Source: Paraburkholderia humisilvae (GTDB taxonomy: Bacteria; Pseudomonadota; Gammaproteobacteria; Burkholderiales; Burkholderiaceae). From it: a DNA stretch of 64,000 bases. Where the stretch lies: positions 1 to 64,000 of the forward strand of contig NZ_CADIKH010000007.1 of assembly GCF_902859855.1 (NCBI RefSeq), in the 5' to 3' direction. Of the stretch, positions 26,067 to 38,408 are shown piece after piece; positions within the stretch are counted from its first letter, which is position 1; each line of letters begins with the position of its first letter. The notes beneath the pieces were generated by a model. The model did no database searches. It saw nothing but the letters and a program-made list of their open reading frames with translations, and was not told the origin of the DNA. A program made the position numbers and the translations under genes.

Positions 26067-26498
26067 ATGCCTACTACCGACGAAAAACAGGCCTTTGCCG
26101 ATCGCCTGAAGCTCGCATTAAGACGCGTTCCGGAAAAGCCGGAAGGTCCGACCGACCTCGCGCGGTTTTTCAACTTGCGCTATCAAGGCGAGCCCGTCTC
26201 CACGCAGACCGTGGACAAATGGCTCAAAGGCCGAACGATCCCGAAACACGACAAGCTCGAAACGCTTGCGAAAGCGCTCGGCGTCGATTTGCACTGGCTG
26301 CACTATGGTCCTTCGCCGAAGGTGACCACCGCGAAGAAGAAGCCCAAGGCCGCGCCGCCCCCGCCGTCCGACGACAAATATCCGGCCTCAGCGGAATCGC
26401 TCGAGATGGCGAACAAGATCGCCTCGCTTGCGCCGCATCATCGCTATCTGGTGCAGGAACTGATCGCGCAATTCTACGGTGACGTCGAAGACGAGTGA
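26067..26498 (+). CDS. XRE-type transcriptional regulator
   Basis: From ATG 26067 the product has 143 residues. A helix-turn-helix N-terminal half reads FADRLKLALRR, TDLARFFNLRYQGEPVSTQTVDKWLKGRTIPKHDKLETLAKALGVDLHWLHYG, the pattern of lambda-repressor-like domains. A Lys/Pro-rich linker (about 88-102) leads to a short C-terminal helical domain ending QELIAQFYGDVEDE. An upstream TTG at 26052 is possible. Three near-identical operator-like repeats lie in its promoter region. It is convergent with yidC, sharing the hairpin at 26552-26573. Confidence 0.88.
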   Translation: MPTTDEKQAFADRLKLALRRVPEKPEGPTDLARFFNLRYQGEPVSTQTVDKWLKGRTIPKHDKLETLAKALGVDLHWLHYGPSPKVTTAKKKPKAAPPPPSDDKYPASAESLEMANKIASLAPHHRYLVQELIAQFYGDVEDE

Positions 26499-26551
26499 TC
26501 AACCGGGCGCGTCGGGCGACAACAAGACACAACAACAGTCAGGCAACAAAA

Positions 26552-26573
26552 AAGCCGTCCCGAGGGACGGCTT
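26552..26573. terminator. Bidirectional terminator between the XRE gene and yidC
   Basis: Stem AAGCCGTCC (26552-26560) with GGACGGCTT (26565-26573) and a 4-base loop. The flank is A-rich on the left (26547-26553) and pyrimidine-rich on the right, so it can end both convergent transcripts. Confidence 0.8.
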
Positions 26574-26594
26574 CTTATTGGTGCGCGGCACTCG

Positions 26595-28268
26595 TCAGGC
26601 AGGTTTCTTCTTCTTGCTCGCACCCATCATGCGTGTGATGTAGTACTGCTGCGCGATCGACAGCACGTTGTTCACGACGTAGTACAGCACGAGACCCGCC
26701 GGGAAGAAGAAGAACATCACCGAGAACGCGATCGGCATGAACATCATCATCTTGGCCTGAACCGGGTCCGGTGGCGTCGGGTTCAGTCGCGTCTGGATGA
26801 ACATCGACACGGCCATCAGCACCGGCAGAATGTAGTACGGGTCCTGTTGCGACAGATCGTGAATCCAGAGAATCCACGGCGCGCCGCGCATTTCCACCGA
26901 CGACAGCAGCACCCAGTACAGCGAGATAAACACCGGAATCTGGATCACGACCGGCAGACAGCCGCCGAACGGATTCACCTTCTCGGTCTTATAGAGCTCC
27001 ATCAACGCCTGGTTCATCTTCTGCGGATCGCCCTTGAAGCGTTCGCGCAGCGCCTGCATGCGCGGCGTGATTTCCTTCATGCGCGCCATCGACTTGTAGC
27101 TCGCCGCGGACAGCGGGAAGAACACCGCCTTGATCAGCACCGTGAGCAGCACGATCGCCCAGCCCCAGTTGCCGACATAGCTGTGGATCTTTTCGAGCAG
27201 CCAGAACAGCGGCTTCGCGATGATCGTCACCCAGCCGTAGTCCTTCACGAGCTCGAGGCCCGGCGCGATGCCTTCGAGCATCCGCTCTTCTTCCGGACCG
27301 GCGAACAGGCGCGCCGACACGGTGTACGACTGGCCCGGCTCAATGGTCGGCAGCTGCTGCGTGACGCCGACGCGATACAACTGCGGGTCGATCTTGTTGA
27401 TATAGATGTCGCGCTTCACGCCCTCCTTCGGAATCCACGCAGTGGCGAAGTAGTGCTGGACCATCGCCACCCAGCCGTTGTCGGCGGAGGTCGCGTAGTC
27501 GTCCTTGTTCTTGTCGACGTCGCTGAACGACAGCTTCTGGAAGTGATGCTCGTTCGTGTAGACCGCCGGCCCGATAAACGTGTGCGAGAAGCGCGGCGTT
27601 TCGACCGCCTGGCTGTCGCGCACCAGTTCCATATACGCGGTCGGTGCGACCGGCTTGGTGCCGACGTTCTCGACCTTCGTATCGACGTTGATCACATAGC
27701 TGCCGCGCGTGAACGTGTAGGTCTTGATAGTCCTCACGCCCCCCATTTCCGGCGACGCGAGGCTGATCTTCATCGTGTTCGCGTCGGCCGCGAGCTCGTG
27801 CGTCTGGTCTGGCAGTGGCGTGAAGATGGTGTTGTGGTTCGGGAAATCGCCGCCGAAGAGGCCGGTGCGCGCGAGGTAGGTGTGATCCTTCGTGTGATCG
27901 AACAGCGTGATCACGAGGTCCGGTTCTTTACCGTTGTCGCCTTGCTTGATCAGCGTCAGCTTCGACAGCGTGCCGCCGCGCGTATCGATTACACCGCGAA
28001 AGACGTCGGTGCTGAACGGCACCAGCGCGGCCTGCTGCTCGGCCGGGGCGGTGGCGCCGGGCGCGATGCCGGCGTTAGCGGCCTGCGGCAGATCCGACGG
28101 CTGCGTGCCGGGCGTCTCCGTGCCGGACGCCGCGGTGGTCGCGGTGTGCGTCTGCGTGGCGCTCGGGAAGAACATCGACGGATGCCCATGGAACCGCTGC
28201 CAGTTGTCGAACAGCATGACAACCGATACGAAGAAGATGACCCATAGGACCGTGCGTTTGATATCCAT
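26595..28268 (-). CDS. yidC: Membrane protein insertase YidC
   Basis: The 557-residue inner-membrane insertase assists insertion and folding of membrane proteins, alone or with SecYEG. Residues 4-20 are the first helix. A large periplasmic beta domain (about 55-340) follows, then the conserved insertase core: [63 protein letters not shown], and [16 protein letters not shown]. The Thr/Pro-rich stretch after the first helix is a spacer. Length and order (rnpA-yidD-yidC) are normal for Gram-negative bacteria. Confidence 0.98.
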   Translation of the reverse strand: MDIKRTVLWVIFFVSVVMLFDNWQRFHGHPSMFFPSATQTHTATTAASGTETPGTQPSDLPQAANAGIAPGATAPAEQQAALVPFSTDVFRGVIDTRGGTLSKLTLIKQGDNGKEPDLVITLFDHTKDHTYLARTGLFGGDFPNHNTIFTPLPDQTHELAADANTMKISLASPEMGGVRTIKTYTFTRGSYVINVDTKVENVGTKPVAPTAYMELVRDSQAVETPRFSHTFIGPAVYTNEHHFQKLSFSDVDKNKDDYATSADNGWVAMVQHYFATAWIPKEGVKRDIYINKIDPQLYRVGVTQQLPTIEPGQSYTVSARLFAGPEEERMLEGIAPGLELVKDYGWVTIIAKPLFWLLEKIHSYVGNWGWAIVLLTVLIKAVFFPLSAASYKSMARMKEITPRMQALRERFKGDPQKMNQALMELYKTEKVNPFGGCLPVVIQIPVFISLYWVLLSSVEMRGAPWILWIHDLSQQDPYYILPVLMAVSMFIQTRLNPTPPDPVQAKMMMFMPIAFSVMFFFFPAGLVLYYVVNNVLSIAQQYYITRMMGASKKKKPA

Positions 28269-28298
28269 GCGTTGTCTCAGTGTCGAGGCGAGAGCGCC

Positions 28299-28529
28299 TC
28301 AGCGCTTTTCAGATTTGGGTGGCGGGACAAGATCGACGCCGCCGGCCGAAAACGGATGGCAGCGACACAGACGCCTGACGGCGAGGTACGTTCCACGCGC
28401 GGCGCCATGATACTGGATTGCTTCGCGCGCGTAATCAGAACAGGAAGGATAAAAACGGCACCGGCTGCCGAGCAGGGGGCTCACGGCAACTTTGTAAAAC
28501 CGCAGTAAAGCGAACAGAACCGTTTGCAT
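28299..28529 (-). CDS. yidD: Membrane protein insertion efficiency factor YidD
   Basis: This small protein (76 residues from ATG 28529) carries the full YidD signature: [31 protein letters not shown], then [12 protein letters not shown]. The cysteines in [11 protein letters not shown] and CRCHP are conserved. A start ten codons upstream (28559) is also possible; neither has a strong binding site. YidD associates with the membrane and helps YidC-dependent insertion. It lies between rnpA and yidC, as in most bacteria. Confidence 0.93.
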   Translation of the reverse strand: MQTVLFALLRFYKVAVSPLLGSRCRFYPSCSDYAREAIQYHGAARGTYLAVRRLCRCHPFSAGGVDLVPPPKSEKR

Positions 28530-28632
28530 CGCTAGGGCGGCCGGACCCGCGCCGCGCATCAGGAAAAGCCGGCTGCCGCTGGCTCGTCAGCCCGTCAAAT
28601 GAAGGCGAAGGCGCGCAACGCAAGCGCCGGCT

Positions 28633-29169
28633 TCATCGCGTTGGTGGTGACCCTGCGCCAGCAGGTGTCGAAGCAGCGGGCGGTGCGGCCGAGGGTGCGA
28701 CTTCTCGCCGCGCGATTTCACGCGCCGCCTTATCGAGCAACGTGTCGATCTCGCCGCGGCACAACACCTTCAACGGCACCGACGTGGCGCTCGGAAAAGC
28801 TTGCTTGTTGACCTTGGTGTGAAGCCGGATCAACACGTCCCACCCGCCGAACTCCCCGCGACGCACCCGGAACGCTTCACGCGCGAGCCGGCGGATCAGA
28901 TTCCGCGTGGCGGCGCGCGGCGCGAACTTCTTGCCGATAACCAACCCGAGCCGCGCCTCATTTCCGGTTGGCCGCGCATAGACGACGAAGTGCGCGGTTC
29001 GCCGCCACGGGCGCAAACGAAAAACGGATGAGAACTCATCCGTTTTGAGCAGCCGGGCGGCTTTGGGAAAGGCGGCTGGCGCGGCGTGCAACTGAGCGGT
29101 GAGACCCGGTTGCGACGCCACTGCTGCCGTTCCCGCCACATCGCGGGGATCAGCCACAACGCGGGGCAC
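28633..29169 (-). CDS. rnpA: Ribonuclease P protein component
   Basis: RnpA binds the RNase P RNA and helps it process tRNA 5' ends. The core (about residues 38-150) shows [55 protein letters not shown] (the RNR motif) and DVLIRL. At 178 residues it is longer than typical because of N-terminal (about 35) and C-terminal (Pro/Ala-rich) extensions, a pattern known in Burkholderiales. A shorter in-frame start cannot be excluded. It lies downstream of rpmH in the same transcription unit. Confidence 0.95.
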   Translation of the reverse strand: MPRVVADPRDVAGTAAVASQPGLTAQLHAAPAAFPKAARLLKTDEFSSVFRLRPWRRTAHFVVYARPTGNEARLGLVIGKKFAPRAATRNLIRRLAREAFRVRRGEFGGWDVLIRLHTKVNKQAFPSATSVPLKVLCRGEIDTLLDKAAREIARREVAPSAAPPAASTPAGAGSPPTR

Positions 29170-29220
29170 TCCAGATGAAGACGCGCAAAGACCGCTGATG
29201 ACGACGACCGGGCGCTAACC

Positions 29221-29355
29221 TTAGACGGCGAGACGCTTACGGCCCTTCGCGCGGCGAGCGTTGATGACCTTACGGCCGCCGGCGGTCTTCATGCGCACGC
29301 GAAAGCCATGGGTGCGCTTGCGGCGGGTAACGGAAGGCTGGTAAGTACGTTTCAT
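29221..29355 (-). CDS. rpmH: 50S ribosomal protein L34
   Basis: The 44-residue basic protein MKRTYQPS... ends with KGRKRLAV and contains [19 protein letters not shown], the universal L34 sequence. It occupies 135 bp including TAA. It is the promoter-proximal gene of rpmH-rnpA-yidD-yidC and diverges from dnaA across the origin-proximal gap. GAGAG lies a few bases before the ATG. Confidence 0.98.
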   Translation of the reverse strand: MKRTYQPSVTRRKRTHGFRVRMKTAGGRKVINARRAKGRKRLAV

Positions 29356-29856
29356 GTTGCTCTCACTTTCTCTTGTGTGAAATGTCCACTTCGGGACCGC
29401 TCATGACCGCTCGCGGACTGTGCGGCGCGCGCTTGGAACGGCTTGGAACGGGCGCTTGACGACCCGGCACCTGCATCGACCGGATGGCTCAGGAAATTGG
29501 TTTCTGCGGAACCCGCTATTTAAACCGGTTTTCTTTTGGTCGTCAATAGTTTAGGTAAGCGTTCGGTGGGCGAACGCCGGACAAACGCCAGGTAAAGTAC
29601 GGCATGCAGGCCATGAGCGGTATCGCGCGCGCAGTTGATCGTGCCCTGTGGATAACTCAACTTTCGGGGGCGATTTGGGTTTAGAATCTCGCCTTACATC
29701 CCAAGAATCCTGCCTGCCGCTCCACGGCGCTCGCAGCCGCAAACCCTTGTGGCGCAAGCGTCTGGGGCTGTTTCGTCCGGCTACTTCGGGCCTCGTCGCG
29801 AGATAAGTGACAAGAGCAGCGGCGAATGCGCGGTGCACCATAACGACAGCGACTTG
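29356..29856. other. oriC: Probable replication-origin neighbourhood (rpmH-dnaA gap)
   Basis: Genes to the left run leftward and genes to the right run rightward, so coding direction diverges here, as at a bacterial origin. A perfect DnaA box, TGTGGATAA, is at 29647-29655. An A/T-rich stretch (29516-29556) lies 90 bp before it. Only one perfect box was found by eye, fewer than expected for a full oriC, so the precise initiation site (here or in the dnaA-dnaN gap) is unresolved. Confidence 0.5.
29647..29655 (-). promoter_or_regulatory. DnaA box upstream of dnaA
   Basis: TGTGGATAA, the reverse complement of the consensus TTATCCACA, lies 200 bp before the dnaA start. A possible -10 element TAGAAT follows at 29682-29687. 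DnaA commonly represses its own promoter through such a box. Confidence 0.75.
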
Positions 29857-31467
29857 ATGAACGAATTCTGGCAACACTGTTCCGCACTGCTGGAGCGTGA
29901 ATTGACGCCCCAGCAGTACGTGACGTGGATCAAACCGTTGGCCCCGGTTTCCTTCGACGCCGACGCGCACACGTTGAGCATTGCGGCGCCGAACCGGTTC
30001 AAGCTCGACTGGGTCAAGAGCCAGTTTTCCGGACGCATCACCGACCTCGCGCGCGATTTCTGGCATACGCCGGTCGACGTGCAGTTCGTTCTCGATCCCA
30101 AGGCTTCGATGCGTGGCGCGCCGCCGGCGCAGGCCCAAGCGCGTCCGTCGTCGATGAATGGCGGCGCGGCCGCGGTCGACGCGGCCGTGAGCGCCGTGCA
30201 AGCGGCGCAGGCCGCGCGCATCGGCGGCGGCTTTGGCGGAGGGGCGGGCGCATCCGCGTCGGGTGGCGCGATGGGCGCCGCACAGTATGCGCACGGCCAT
30301 TCGTCACAACAAAGCGCGGCAGACGACGCCGCCGACCTCGATCTTCCCAGCCTCGACGCAAACGAAGCCGCCGCGGCACGCCGCACCTGGCGCCCGGCGC
30401 AGGGCGCCGCGTCGGCGAACGGCGGCGAAGCGGACTCGATGTACGAGCGTTCGAAGCTGAACCCGGTACTGACCTTCGACAATTTCGTCACCGGCAAGGC
30501 GAACCAGCTCGCGCGCGCCGCGGCGATTCAGGTCGCGGACAATCCGGGCGTGTCGTACAACCCGCTGTTTCTGTACGGCGGCGTGGGCCTCGGCAAGACG
30601 CACCTGATCCATGCGATCGGCAATCAGCTGCTGATGGACAAAGCCGGCGCGCGCATCCGCTACATCCATGCGGAACAGTACGTATCGGACGTCGTGAAGG
30701 CGTACCAGCGCAAAGCGTTCGACGACTTCAAGCGCTACTACCACTCGCTCGACCTGCTGCTGATCGACGATATCCAGTTCTTCTCCGGCAAATCGCGCAC
30801 GCAGGAAGAGTTTTTCTATGCGTTCGAGGCGTTGGTCGCGAACAAGGCGCAGGTGATCATCACCAGCGATACGTATCCGAAAGAAATCTCGGGTATCGAC
30901 GACCGTTTGATCTCGCGCTTCGACTCGGGGCTAACGGTCGCGATCGAACCGCCCGAACTTGAAATGCGCGTCGCGATTCTGATGCGCAAGGCGCAATCGG
31001 AAGGCGTGAGCCTGAGCGAGGACGTCGCGTTTTTCGTTGCGAAGCACCTTCGGTCGAACGTGCGTGAACTGGAAGGTGCGCTTCGGAAGATTCTCGCGTA
31101 CTCCAAGTTCCATGGCCGCGAGATCACGATTGAATTGACGAAGGAAGCGCTAAAAGATTTGCTGACGGTTCAGAACCGCCAGATTTCTGTCGAAAACATT
31201 CAGAAGACCGTCGCTGACTTCTACAGCATCAAGGTCGCGGACATGTATTCGAAGAAGCGGCCTGCGAACATCGCGCGCCCACGGCAGATCGCGATGTACC
31301 TCGCGAAGGAATTGACGCAGAAGAGCCTGCCGGAAATCGGCGAACTCTTTGGCGGCCGCGACCATACGACCGTGTTGCATGCGGTGCGAAAGATTGCGGA
31401 TGAACGGGGCAAGGACGCGCAGCTGAACCACGAGCTGCACGTGCTCGAGCAGACGCTCAAGGGCTGA
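29857..31467 (+). CDS. dnaA: Chromosomal replication initiator DnaA
   Basis: The 536-residue initiator starts at ATG 29857 ([28 protein letters not shown]), the conserved domain I start; earlier in-frame codons have no conservation. Domain II is a long Ala/Gly-rich linker (about 85-200). The AAA+ domain has [31 protein letters not shown] and the sensor/arginine-finger region [13 protein letters not shown]. Domain IV has the DnaA signature [15 protein letters not shown]. It opens the origin and loads helicase. dnaN and gyrB follow on the same strand. Confidence 0.98.
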   Translation: MNEFWQHCSALLERELTPQQYVTWIKPLAPVSFDADAHTLSIAAPNRFKLDWVKSQFSGRITDLARDFWHTPVDVQFVLDPKASMRGAPPAQAQARPSSMNGGAAAVDAAVSAVQAAQAARIGGGFGGGAGASASGGAMGAAQYAHGHSSQQSAADDAADLDLPSLDANEAAAARRTWRPAQGAASANGGEADSMYERSKLNPVLTFDNFVTGKANQLARAAAIQVADNPGVSYNPLFLYGGVGLGKTHLIHAIGNQLLMDKAGARIRYIHAEQYVSDVVKAYQRKAFDDFKRYYHSLDLLLIDDIQFFSGKSRTQEEFFYAFEALVANKAQVIITSDTYPKEISGIDDRLISRFDSGLTVAIEPPELEMRVAILMRKAQSEGVSLSEDVAFFVAKHLRSNVRELEGALRKILAYSKFHGREITIELTKEALKDLLTVQNRQISVENIQKTVADFYSIKVADMYSKKRPANIARPRQIAMYLAKELTQKSLPEIGELFGGRDHTTVLHAVRKIADERGKDAQLNHELHVLEQTLKG

Positions 31468-31807
31468 CGCTCAGAGACGGTGGGGCGGCGCGGCGGGCGA
31501 ATCCGTGCACAGCCTGGGGGCTTGTCAAGGCGATGCGGGCGGATCGGCGGAATCCGATCTGTTTATTTCGCCGGGCGCCCCCAAATTAAGGAAGCGCTAC
31601 CGTTTTCAGGCACAATATAGGTTTAACCGCCCGGCCGGGCGACCTTTGGGTCGACTAAGGCGAGCGGGGTAAGACGAATGACGCCGGACGGCGCGCGGGA
31701 CAGGCGCCGGCGGGGGGCCGGGGCCAATTTGCGTCAATGGACGAGTCGAAGCGGTATCGAAGCGGACAGGTGGCGCAAGCAGGCCGACACATCAACGAAG
31801 GAACTCT
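31468..31807. other. dnaA-dnaN intergenic region
   Basis: This 340-bp gap contains no gene. It has an A/T-richer patch around 31560-31622 within GC-rich DNA, where a dnaN promoter could lie. No perfect DnaA box was found. The long gap suggests dnaN has its own promoter. A role in initiation cannot be excluded. Confidence 0.45.
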
Positions 31808-35499
<3,692 letters not shown>

Positions 35500-35535
35500 C
35501 GGCCCTGTAGATAGCCTCATAACCTAAGAAAAACG

Positions 35536-35570
35536 GACCCATAAGTTGATAAATTTATGGGTCATTTTCT
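35536..35570 (+). terminator. Terminator after gyrB
   Basis: Stem GACCCATAA (35536-35544) with TTATGGGTC (35555-35563), followed by ATTTTCTTT. It lies 37 bp after the gyrB stop codon and marks the left edge of the island-like DNA. Confidence 0.78.
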
Positions 35571-35702
35571 TTAATTGTCACTGTTTATCGATGGGGTCTA
35601 TGTACCGCCTAATTGGTCGGCGCGTGTCTGAGGCGAATAAGCGCGCGGTACACTCTCCGCTTTTCCGCCCCTAGATTCCTACTTCTGTCCGCTCAGGCCA
35701 AA

Positions 35703-36320
35703 ATGTCTTTGATTGCAGTTGACCGACAACGTAAGCTGGATGCTCACTGTCGAACCTATGTTATTGGTAACGGGAAGAGAACTGGGTTTGAATACCTGTC
35801 TGGATACTGCTGTCACACCGGGAAGATGCTCGGCAGAACAACGGACAAATCAACCAATTCGGTATCCATACCAAAGAAGTTTGTAACGATTTTGCGCGAC
35901 AAACGCAGTCGATGTGTCCTACACCACAATCATCCCGGAGGCTCAAGTCTATCCAGGGAAGATTTGTGGAACATTAGTAAGCTGCCGGGAACAATGTTGA
36001 AGTACGCGCATGGCCACGCAAAACAGTGGTTTCGCGCGGAGAATCTTAGAGTCAAGCGCCTGGACGACTGCTTGCTTGAATGTGACGTTACGTTCATGAG
36101 GTGCCTTAAGTCCACACCCGGCCTCGAGGCACGAGTGCACACGTTACTGAGAAACCACATTTTCAATCTAGGTTTGAACGAAGCAAGAGTGATACGCTAT
36201 ACGTATCAGCTTGACGAGGCGACTAGAAGGCTTTACGATTCGCTGCGTAGCGATGATGTCGCTGCGCTTGTTGGAGCCGTGTGCGCTGCTGCGTCAAATT
36301 TCCGGAGAACCTTACGATGA
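35703..36320 (+). CDS. JAMM/RadC-like (HNHP motif) putative hydrolase
   Basis: From ATG 35703 the product has 205 residues. Residues 71-87 read CVLHHNHPGGSSLSRED, an H-x-H-P-x5-S-x2-D arrangement like the zinc-binding motif of JAMM/RadC-type domains and of the HNHP domain in some phage head proteins. Glu30 (TGFEYLSGYC) could be the catalytic acid. The C-terminal 90 residues are helical and unassigned. The gene overlaps the next one (ATGA) and sits between gyrB and the phosphorothioation-like operon, on the opposite strand. AT content is higher than in core genes, suggesting transfer. A defence or toxin role is only inferred. Confidence 0.6.
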   Translation: MSLIAVDRQRKLDAHCRTYVIGNGKRTGFEYLSGYCCHTGKMLGRTTDKSTNSVSIPKKFVTILRDKRSRCVLHHNHPGGSSLSREDLWNISKLPGTMLKYAHGHAKQWFRAENLRVKRLDDCLLECDVTFMRCLKSTPGLEARVHTLLRNHIFNLGLNEARVIRYTYQLDEATRRLYDSLRSDDVAALVGAVCAAASNFRRTLR

Positions 36321-36478
36321 AATTTCTTGAGAGTCCCGACCTTGGCGACCCCAAGGAAGTTTGGGTCGAATGGTTGTCACAATTGAAAGCAATGAACCGA
36401 CGCGACGAGTCGGTAAAATTTGCAATTCGCCGCGCGGAAACAGTTATCGCGGAGCTTGAGAGCTTGTCCGTTGCGTAA
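36317..36478 (+). CDS. 53-residue protein coupled to the JAMM-like gene
   Basis: The ATG at 36317 overlaps the TGA of the preceding gene (36318-36320). The 53-residue product, MKFLESPDLGDPKEVWVEW... ending AELESLSVA, is acidic and helical, the type often seen as a small partner or antidote. A strong terminator lies 22 bp after its stop, so the two genes form a closed two-gene unit. No family recognised. Confidence 0.62.
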   Translation: MKFLESPDLGDPKEVWVEWLSQLKAMNRRDESVKFAIRRAETVIAELESLSVA

Positions 36479-36500
36479 CGGACTGGCAAGTACATTGCAA

Positions 36501-36524
36501 TAAGGGCCGCTGATGCGGCCCTTA
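36501..36524 (+). terminator. Terminator of the JAMM-like two-gene unit
   Basis: Perfect 10-bp stem TAAGGGCCGC (36501-36510) with GCGGCCCTTA (36515-36524), a TGAT loop, then TTATTT. Confidence 0.85.
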
Positions 36525-36866
36525 TTATTTCCCCCTCAGCCGCAAAGATATATGCACAGTGCTTCAGCCCGCCTCTGACGCGCTGCCATTGCATTCGGCT
36601 GGCGTCGCACGGGCGTAGTCGTGTGGCTAGTTCTCTGTGAACACGCGCATCGGCTTCGCTCACCGGGGATTTCGCCGCGACCTCCGCGTCACTCTTTTCC
36701 CCGCAAATGCAGCAGCTTCGGCGCGAGCCTCAGCTGCAAGGCATGACGAATGCGATTCGGCTTGCCTTGCCGGTCGGAGTCGTTTCTGGCCCAACACAGC
36801 TAAGTTATTTGCCCGTGTGCTCCCACATCACCATCGTCGGAGTTAGTACCGGTACTAGACGATTTG
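36525..36866. other. 342-bp gap between convergent island units
   Basis: This lies between the JAMM-like unit and the 3' end of the dnd-like operon. I see no gene with a binding site; frames on both strands are short or low in coding character. No obvious repeat or attachment site. Confidence 0.45.
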
Positions 36867-38408
36867 CTACCTCGATAGATGACTAACAAACTGAACCACA
36901 TTATCCGTCTCTACCAGTACGCCATGGGCTCGTCGCGGCGACTCTCCCTGCAGTTTTATCAGCATATCTCCTTGCCCCAACAAGCTTTCCGCGCCCTTCT
37001 CATCGAGAATGATAGTTGACTCCGTCCCCTTTTGAACAGTAAGAGCGACGCGGCACGGGACGTTGCCTCGAATGAGCCCTGAAAAGGTATCTGCATCTGG
37101 CCGTTGAGTGGCCAAAACCAGATGTATTCCGGCGGCCCGCGCCTTCTGAGCTAGTCTTTCAAGCAAAGGCTCAATATTTTTGTCCACCATCACTAAATCT
37201 GCTAACTCTTCGATAAAGACGACAATAGACGGAATCTTTTGTCCTTTCTTCCGTGCTTCAGGAATGTTTGCTACGCCGATGCGATTAAACAAAGAGTAAC
37301 GCGCTTCCATTTCTGTGACTAGCTCGGCTAGCATTTCCTTGGCGGTCGCAGCTTCAGTCGCAACCTCTCCTCTGTATAAATTCCGAAGTTTTTCGTAAGG
37401 CTTGAATTCGACTTGTTTCGGGTCAATTAACGCAAGTTGAAGCGAGTCAGGCCCATGCAAAGACAGCAGCGATAAGATAAAGGAGTGAAGACAGACGCTT
37501 TTCCCCGAGCCCGTCGTTCCCCCAACGAGTAAATGTGGGGCAGCCGACAGGTCAAACGAGACGTCTTCTCCGGTGACAGAAACACCTGCATACAGGAAAA
37601 GCTTATTCGCATCTGCCGGCATCTTCTGTGACCACTCGCGCAACCGCTCCATTCCTACTGTCTTCCAAGTGGAGCGCGGGCGAGGTAGGTCTATAAAGAC
37701 GGTTTTCGGTTCGTCCCCATTCGATACCGTCGCCTCTGCTCGACCGAGATTCATTGCCAAACCAAGCTGAGGAATACTTCGATTCAATTTCCCCAAATCG
37801 CCTAGCTTAACGAGCAATACTCGATACCGAGTAAGACGTGGGCCGTGGACAACCTCTTTAATTTGGATTTTTATACCCAATTCATCAAGTGCTTTCGTGA
37901 GTTGGGTGGATGAGTCAACTGGTCGAATTGAATCCGAGGGCGAATCGATTTTCAAGCTTGCGCTATTCGGGCGTTTTTCAGCGAAATCTGGCATTTCTGA
38001 GCGGCGAACCAGTGTTGCGATAAAACCATCATAGTCGTCCGCCGTTGTCCAATCGTTCCAAAGCGCAACTGCCCCTCGGTGCCAATGCGCACGAATCGCA
38101 CTGCGAAGTGCGTCCTGCGATACCACGATTTCACCGTTGGTCGAACGAGCGTGAGTTACTAGGAGGCCCACCCAAGCACCAATATTCTCGGGAGTAAATA
38201 ATGACTGGGCCGGAATATCCATACCTTTCGAATCAACTTGACCACTAGGCAACGCGCCCATAGAAAGAGACCGACCTATGGCAAGACGCGCGACTTGTGC
38301 TTTCGTCGCCAACGCCAGATTCTGGCGTAGTTTGTCCGTATAGCCGTCTGCCTCTTGGCTGGTTCGGTAACGTGAACTCAAAACCTGGTTGAGGTCTAAA
38401 TCGCTCAT
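36867..38408 (-). CDS. DndE-type domain fused to FtsK/SpoIIIE DNA-translocase ATPase
   Basis: Two modules in 513 residues. Residues 1-120 resemble DndE, the nicked-DNA-binding protein of DNA phosphorothioation: YRTSQEADGYTDKLRQNL, AQVARLAIGRSLSMG, KGMDIPAQSLFTPE, then SAIRAHWHRGAVAL. Residues 170-510 form an FtsK/SpoIIIE motor: Walker A GGTTGSGKS (296-304), LALIDPKQVEF, Walker B IVVFIEELADL (395-405), and VLATQRPDAD (431-440). There are no membrane helices. Canonical dndE encodes only the small domain, so the fusion is notable. Its ATG overlaps the dndD stop by four bases (38405-38408); it ends the operon. Confidence 0.82.
   Translation of the reverse strand: MSDLDLNQVLSSRYRTSQEADGYTDKLRQNLALATKAQVARLAIGRSLSMGALPSGQVDSKGMDIPAQSLFTPENIGAWVGLLVTHARSTNGEIVVSQDALRSAIRAHWHRGAVALWNDWTTADDYDGFIATLVRRSEMPDFAEKRPNSASLKIDSPSDSIRPVDSSTQLTKALDELGIKIQIKEVVHGPRLTRYRVLLVKLGDLGKLNRSIPQLGLAMNLGRAEATVSNGDEPKTVFIDLPRPRSTWKTVGMERLREWSQKMPADANKLFLYAGVSVTGEDVSFDLSAAPHLLVGGTTGSGKSVCLHSFILSLLSLHGPDSLQLALIDPKQVEFKPYEKLRNLYRGEVATEAATAKEMLAELVTEMEARYSLFNRIGVANIPEARKKGQKIPSIVVFIEELADLVMVDKNIEPLLERLAQKARAAGIHLVLATQRPDADTFSGLIRGNVPCRVALTVQKGTESTIILDEKGAESLLGQGDMLIKLQGESPRRAHGVLVETDNVVQFVSHLSR

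Noticed and set aside
26847..28247. 466-codon open frame antisense to yidC, and similar long antisense frames opposite gspF, mnmE, recD and others
   Set aside because: They are rich in Arg, His and Ala, lack binding sites and domains, and mirror well-identified genes; such frames are expected in GC-rich DNA.
31468..31807. Full oriC with clustered DnaA boxes in the dnaA-dnaN gap
   Set aside because: No perfect TTATNCACA box in either strand; only the single box before dnaA could be supported.
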